From AP-15 sp963702685 (GTDB taxonomy: Bacteria > Pseudomonadota > Alphaproteobacteria > ATCC43930 > CGMCC-115725): DNA of 64,000 nucleotides. The stretch's first letter is position 1. Each line of letters begins with the position of its first letter. The notes beneath the pieces are model-generated. The model was not told where the DNA came from. It made no database searches and saw only the letters and a program-made list of their open reading frames with translations. The position numbers and the translations under genes were made by a program. Shown one piece after another: positions 62,750 through 64,000 of this stretch. Where the stretch lies: assembly GCA_963702685.1 (NCBI GenBank), contig CAVPDQ010000001.1, forward strand, positions 244,188 to 308,187, in the 5' to 3' direction.

Positions 62750-62925
62750 GGGGAGGTGGTGCGTTGTATATTTTTATTTCCACACTCCGAAGAATTTTGT
62801 GCTATCTAGCGTAATCTCAATTAATTAAGTAAATTCCCTATCCAGGTAGCGCAGGGTCACTGAATGTTCTTGTTTGGAGCCTCGCCTCAAGGTAGCATAG
62901 CCGCAGTTGGTCGAGGGGGGATCGG

Positions 62926-64000
62926 ATGGCTGGGCTTGCGGAGTTTATGGCGCGGTTCGGATCGGAGGAGCGGTGTATCGAGCACCTGTCGGGACTGCGC
63001 TGGCCCGGCGGGTTTGTCTGTGCGGGATGTGGCGGCCGGCAGGCATGGCGGCTGAAGGCGCGTCCGCGGGTCTACGAATGCACGGCCTGTCACCGGCAGG
63101 AATCGGTGACGGCGGGAACGGTGTTTCATCGCACGCGGACCAACCTGACGAAGTGGTTTCTGGCCGCCTACCTGATGGCCCGCGACAAGCGCGGGGTCTC
63201 GGCCAAGCTTCTGCAGCGGGAGCTGGGAGTGGCCTACCAGACCGCCTGGACCATGGCGCACAAACTGCGCCACGGACTGAATGAGGATCCGACGCGTCCG
63301 CTGCGCGGCTTTCTCGAGGCGGACGAGACCTTCATCGGCGGGCGCGGCGACCCGAGCAGTCGCGGCCGCAGCACAAAGAACCCCGACAAGAGCCTGGTCG
63401 TCGCCACCGTCGAAAAGGTGCCGGCACCGAAAAACGCGAAGGGGAAGCACGGGCACGCCGTCAAGCGTCAGCACGGCTTCTTCGCCGGCGGGGCCCGCAT
63501 CGCCGTGTTGCCGGCGGCAACGGGCGCCGAACTCGGCGCCTTTCTCAAGGCCAATATCGCGGCCCATTCGCATCTGCTGACCGATGCGTTCTCCGGCTAT
63601 CGCGGTCGCGACGCCGATCTCGGCGGGCATTTGAAGCACACGCCAGTGGTCCAGGGCGAGGGCGCCAATGCCGGCGAATTCTTCCCGATCATCCATACCC
63701 TATTCAGCAACATCAAAGCCTGGCTCGTCGGCACCCATCACGGCGTCAGCGCCAAGCATTTGCCGCGCTACCTGCGCGAATGGTCCTACCGCTTCAATCG
63801 CCGCAACCTCGCCGACGGCCTCGACGGCTATCTGATCCGACGCGCGGTCGAATGTGCCACCATCACCTACGAGCAACTCACCGCCGGCGCCATACCGGGC
63901 GGCGCCGATCGCATCCGCCGCCTTCCCGAGTTACGGGTTACGGGGACAGTTTACTTATCTCCCGTTACGGGCCGTTACGCGGACAGTTTACTTATCCGTT
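62926..64000 (+). CDS. IS1595-family transposase, partial at the window edge
   Basis: ATG 62926 follows GAGGGGGG. The frame is open to the last base without a stop. An N-terminal zinc ribbon (FVCAGCGG ... YECTACHRQ, about 30-55) is followed by TAGTVFHRTRTNLTKWFLAAYLMA. The DDE-type catalytic core shows LEADETFIGG, LLTDAFSGY and a C-terminal WSYRFNRRN. All are typical of ISXO2/IS1595 transposases. After DRIRRLPELRV the frame reads through two GGACAGTTTACTTATC repeats, so the natural stop may be missing or lie beyond the edge. Confidence 0.9.
   Translation, partial: MAGLAEFMARFGSEERCIEHLSGLRWPGGFVCAGCGGRQAWRLKARPRVYECTACHRQESVTAGTVFHRTRTNLTKWFLAAYLMARDKRGVSAKLLQRELGVAYQTAWTMAHKLRHGLNEDPTRPLRGFLEADETFIGGRGDPSSRGRSTKNPDKSLVVATVEKVPAPKNAKGKHGHAVKRQHGFFAGGARIAVLPAATGAELGAFLKANIAAHSHLLTDAFSGYRGRDADLGGHLKHTPVVQGEGANAGEFFPIIHTLFSNIKAWLVGTHHGVSAKHLPRYLREWSYRFNRRNLADGLDGYLIRRAVECATITYEQLTAGAIPGGADRIRRLPELRVTGTVYLSPVTGRYADSLLIR
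63937..63996 (+). repeat. two direct repeats GTTACGnGGACAGTTTACTTATC at the window end
   Basis: The copies lie at 63937-63959 and 63974-63996 and differ at one position; the starts are 37 bases apart. They lie inside the open frame of the transposase. Similar GGACAGTTTACTTA phrases are common beside small transposase (RAYT-like) genes. Whether they mark the end of the IS1595 element or a second element cannot be told here. Confidence 0.6.

Overview
This window is GC-rich, densely coded DNA. It most likely comes from a free-living alphaproteobacterium of the Rhodospirillales/Rhizobiales type. The clues are the high G+C wobble positions, the short ProS form, a single LolC/E-type permease beside LolD, an aromatic-compound flavoprotein hydroxylase, a PEP-CTERM protein, and several dispersed palindromic repeat families that look like those of alphaproteobacterial genomes. 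No rRNA, tRNA or CRISPR array was found.

Layout. Positions 0.7-15.2 kb hold mostly single metabolic genes: a TauD-type dioxygenase, an amidohydrolase divergent from an enoyl-CoA hydratase, an orphan YejE-like permease, asd, a DUF962/AhpD-like/VOC/Fe-ADH set, two exporters, an esterase, a cupin and a sterol-desaturase-like enzyme. At 15.3-16.5 kb lies a PEP-CTERM protein gene behind a near-perfect sigma-54 promoter in an AT-rich spacer. Positions 17.9-24.8 kb form one minus-strand copper/thiol block: a small Cys protein, a multicopper oxidase, a cytochrome c with an extra domain, a TlpA-like thioredoxin, a small membrane protein, a shortened Sco, DUF411, a Met/Gly-rich protein and a ScsB-like thiol reductase. 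Positions 25-31.7 kb hold an MBL-fold hydrolase, a TerB-like protein, a DinG-like helicase, pyrD, a PRC-barrel protein and a methyltransferase. Positions 32.2-37.4 kb form a tight six-gene minus-strand operon whose members mostly overlap by a few bases: nucleoside phosphorylase, DUF2064 transferase, membrane glycosyltransferase, radical SAM/SPASM protein, GT2 and DoxX-like protein. No role is known to me for this combination. Positions 37.7-42.4 kb carry a Zn-ADH, an FAD hydroxylase and a TPP enzyme. Positions 42.7-52.3 kb encode an MdtABC-like tripartite efflux pump with two RND subunits and an outer-membrane factor. Positions 52.4-57.8 kb hold a peptide-type binding protein, a luciferase-like oxidoreductase, an amidohydrolase, a small coiled-coil protein and a class V aminotransferase. 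Positions 58.2-61.8 kb are a housekeeping run, proS-hypothetical-lolC-lolD. The last 2 kb are mobile DNA: a deleted IS5-type element with perfect terminal repeats, a low-GC orphan ORF, and an IS1595-type transposase that runs off the edge.

Caution: at least ten genes carry one or two single-base frame changes inside otherwise conserved coding sequence. They are so many, and they hit such ordinary genes, that read or assembly indels are a likelier cause than pseudogene formation. These genes are listed over their full extent and each break is described.
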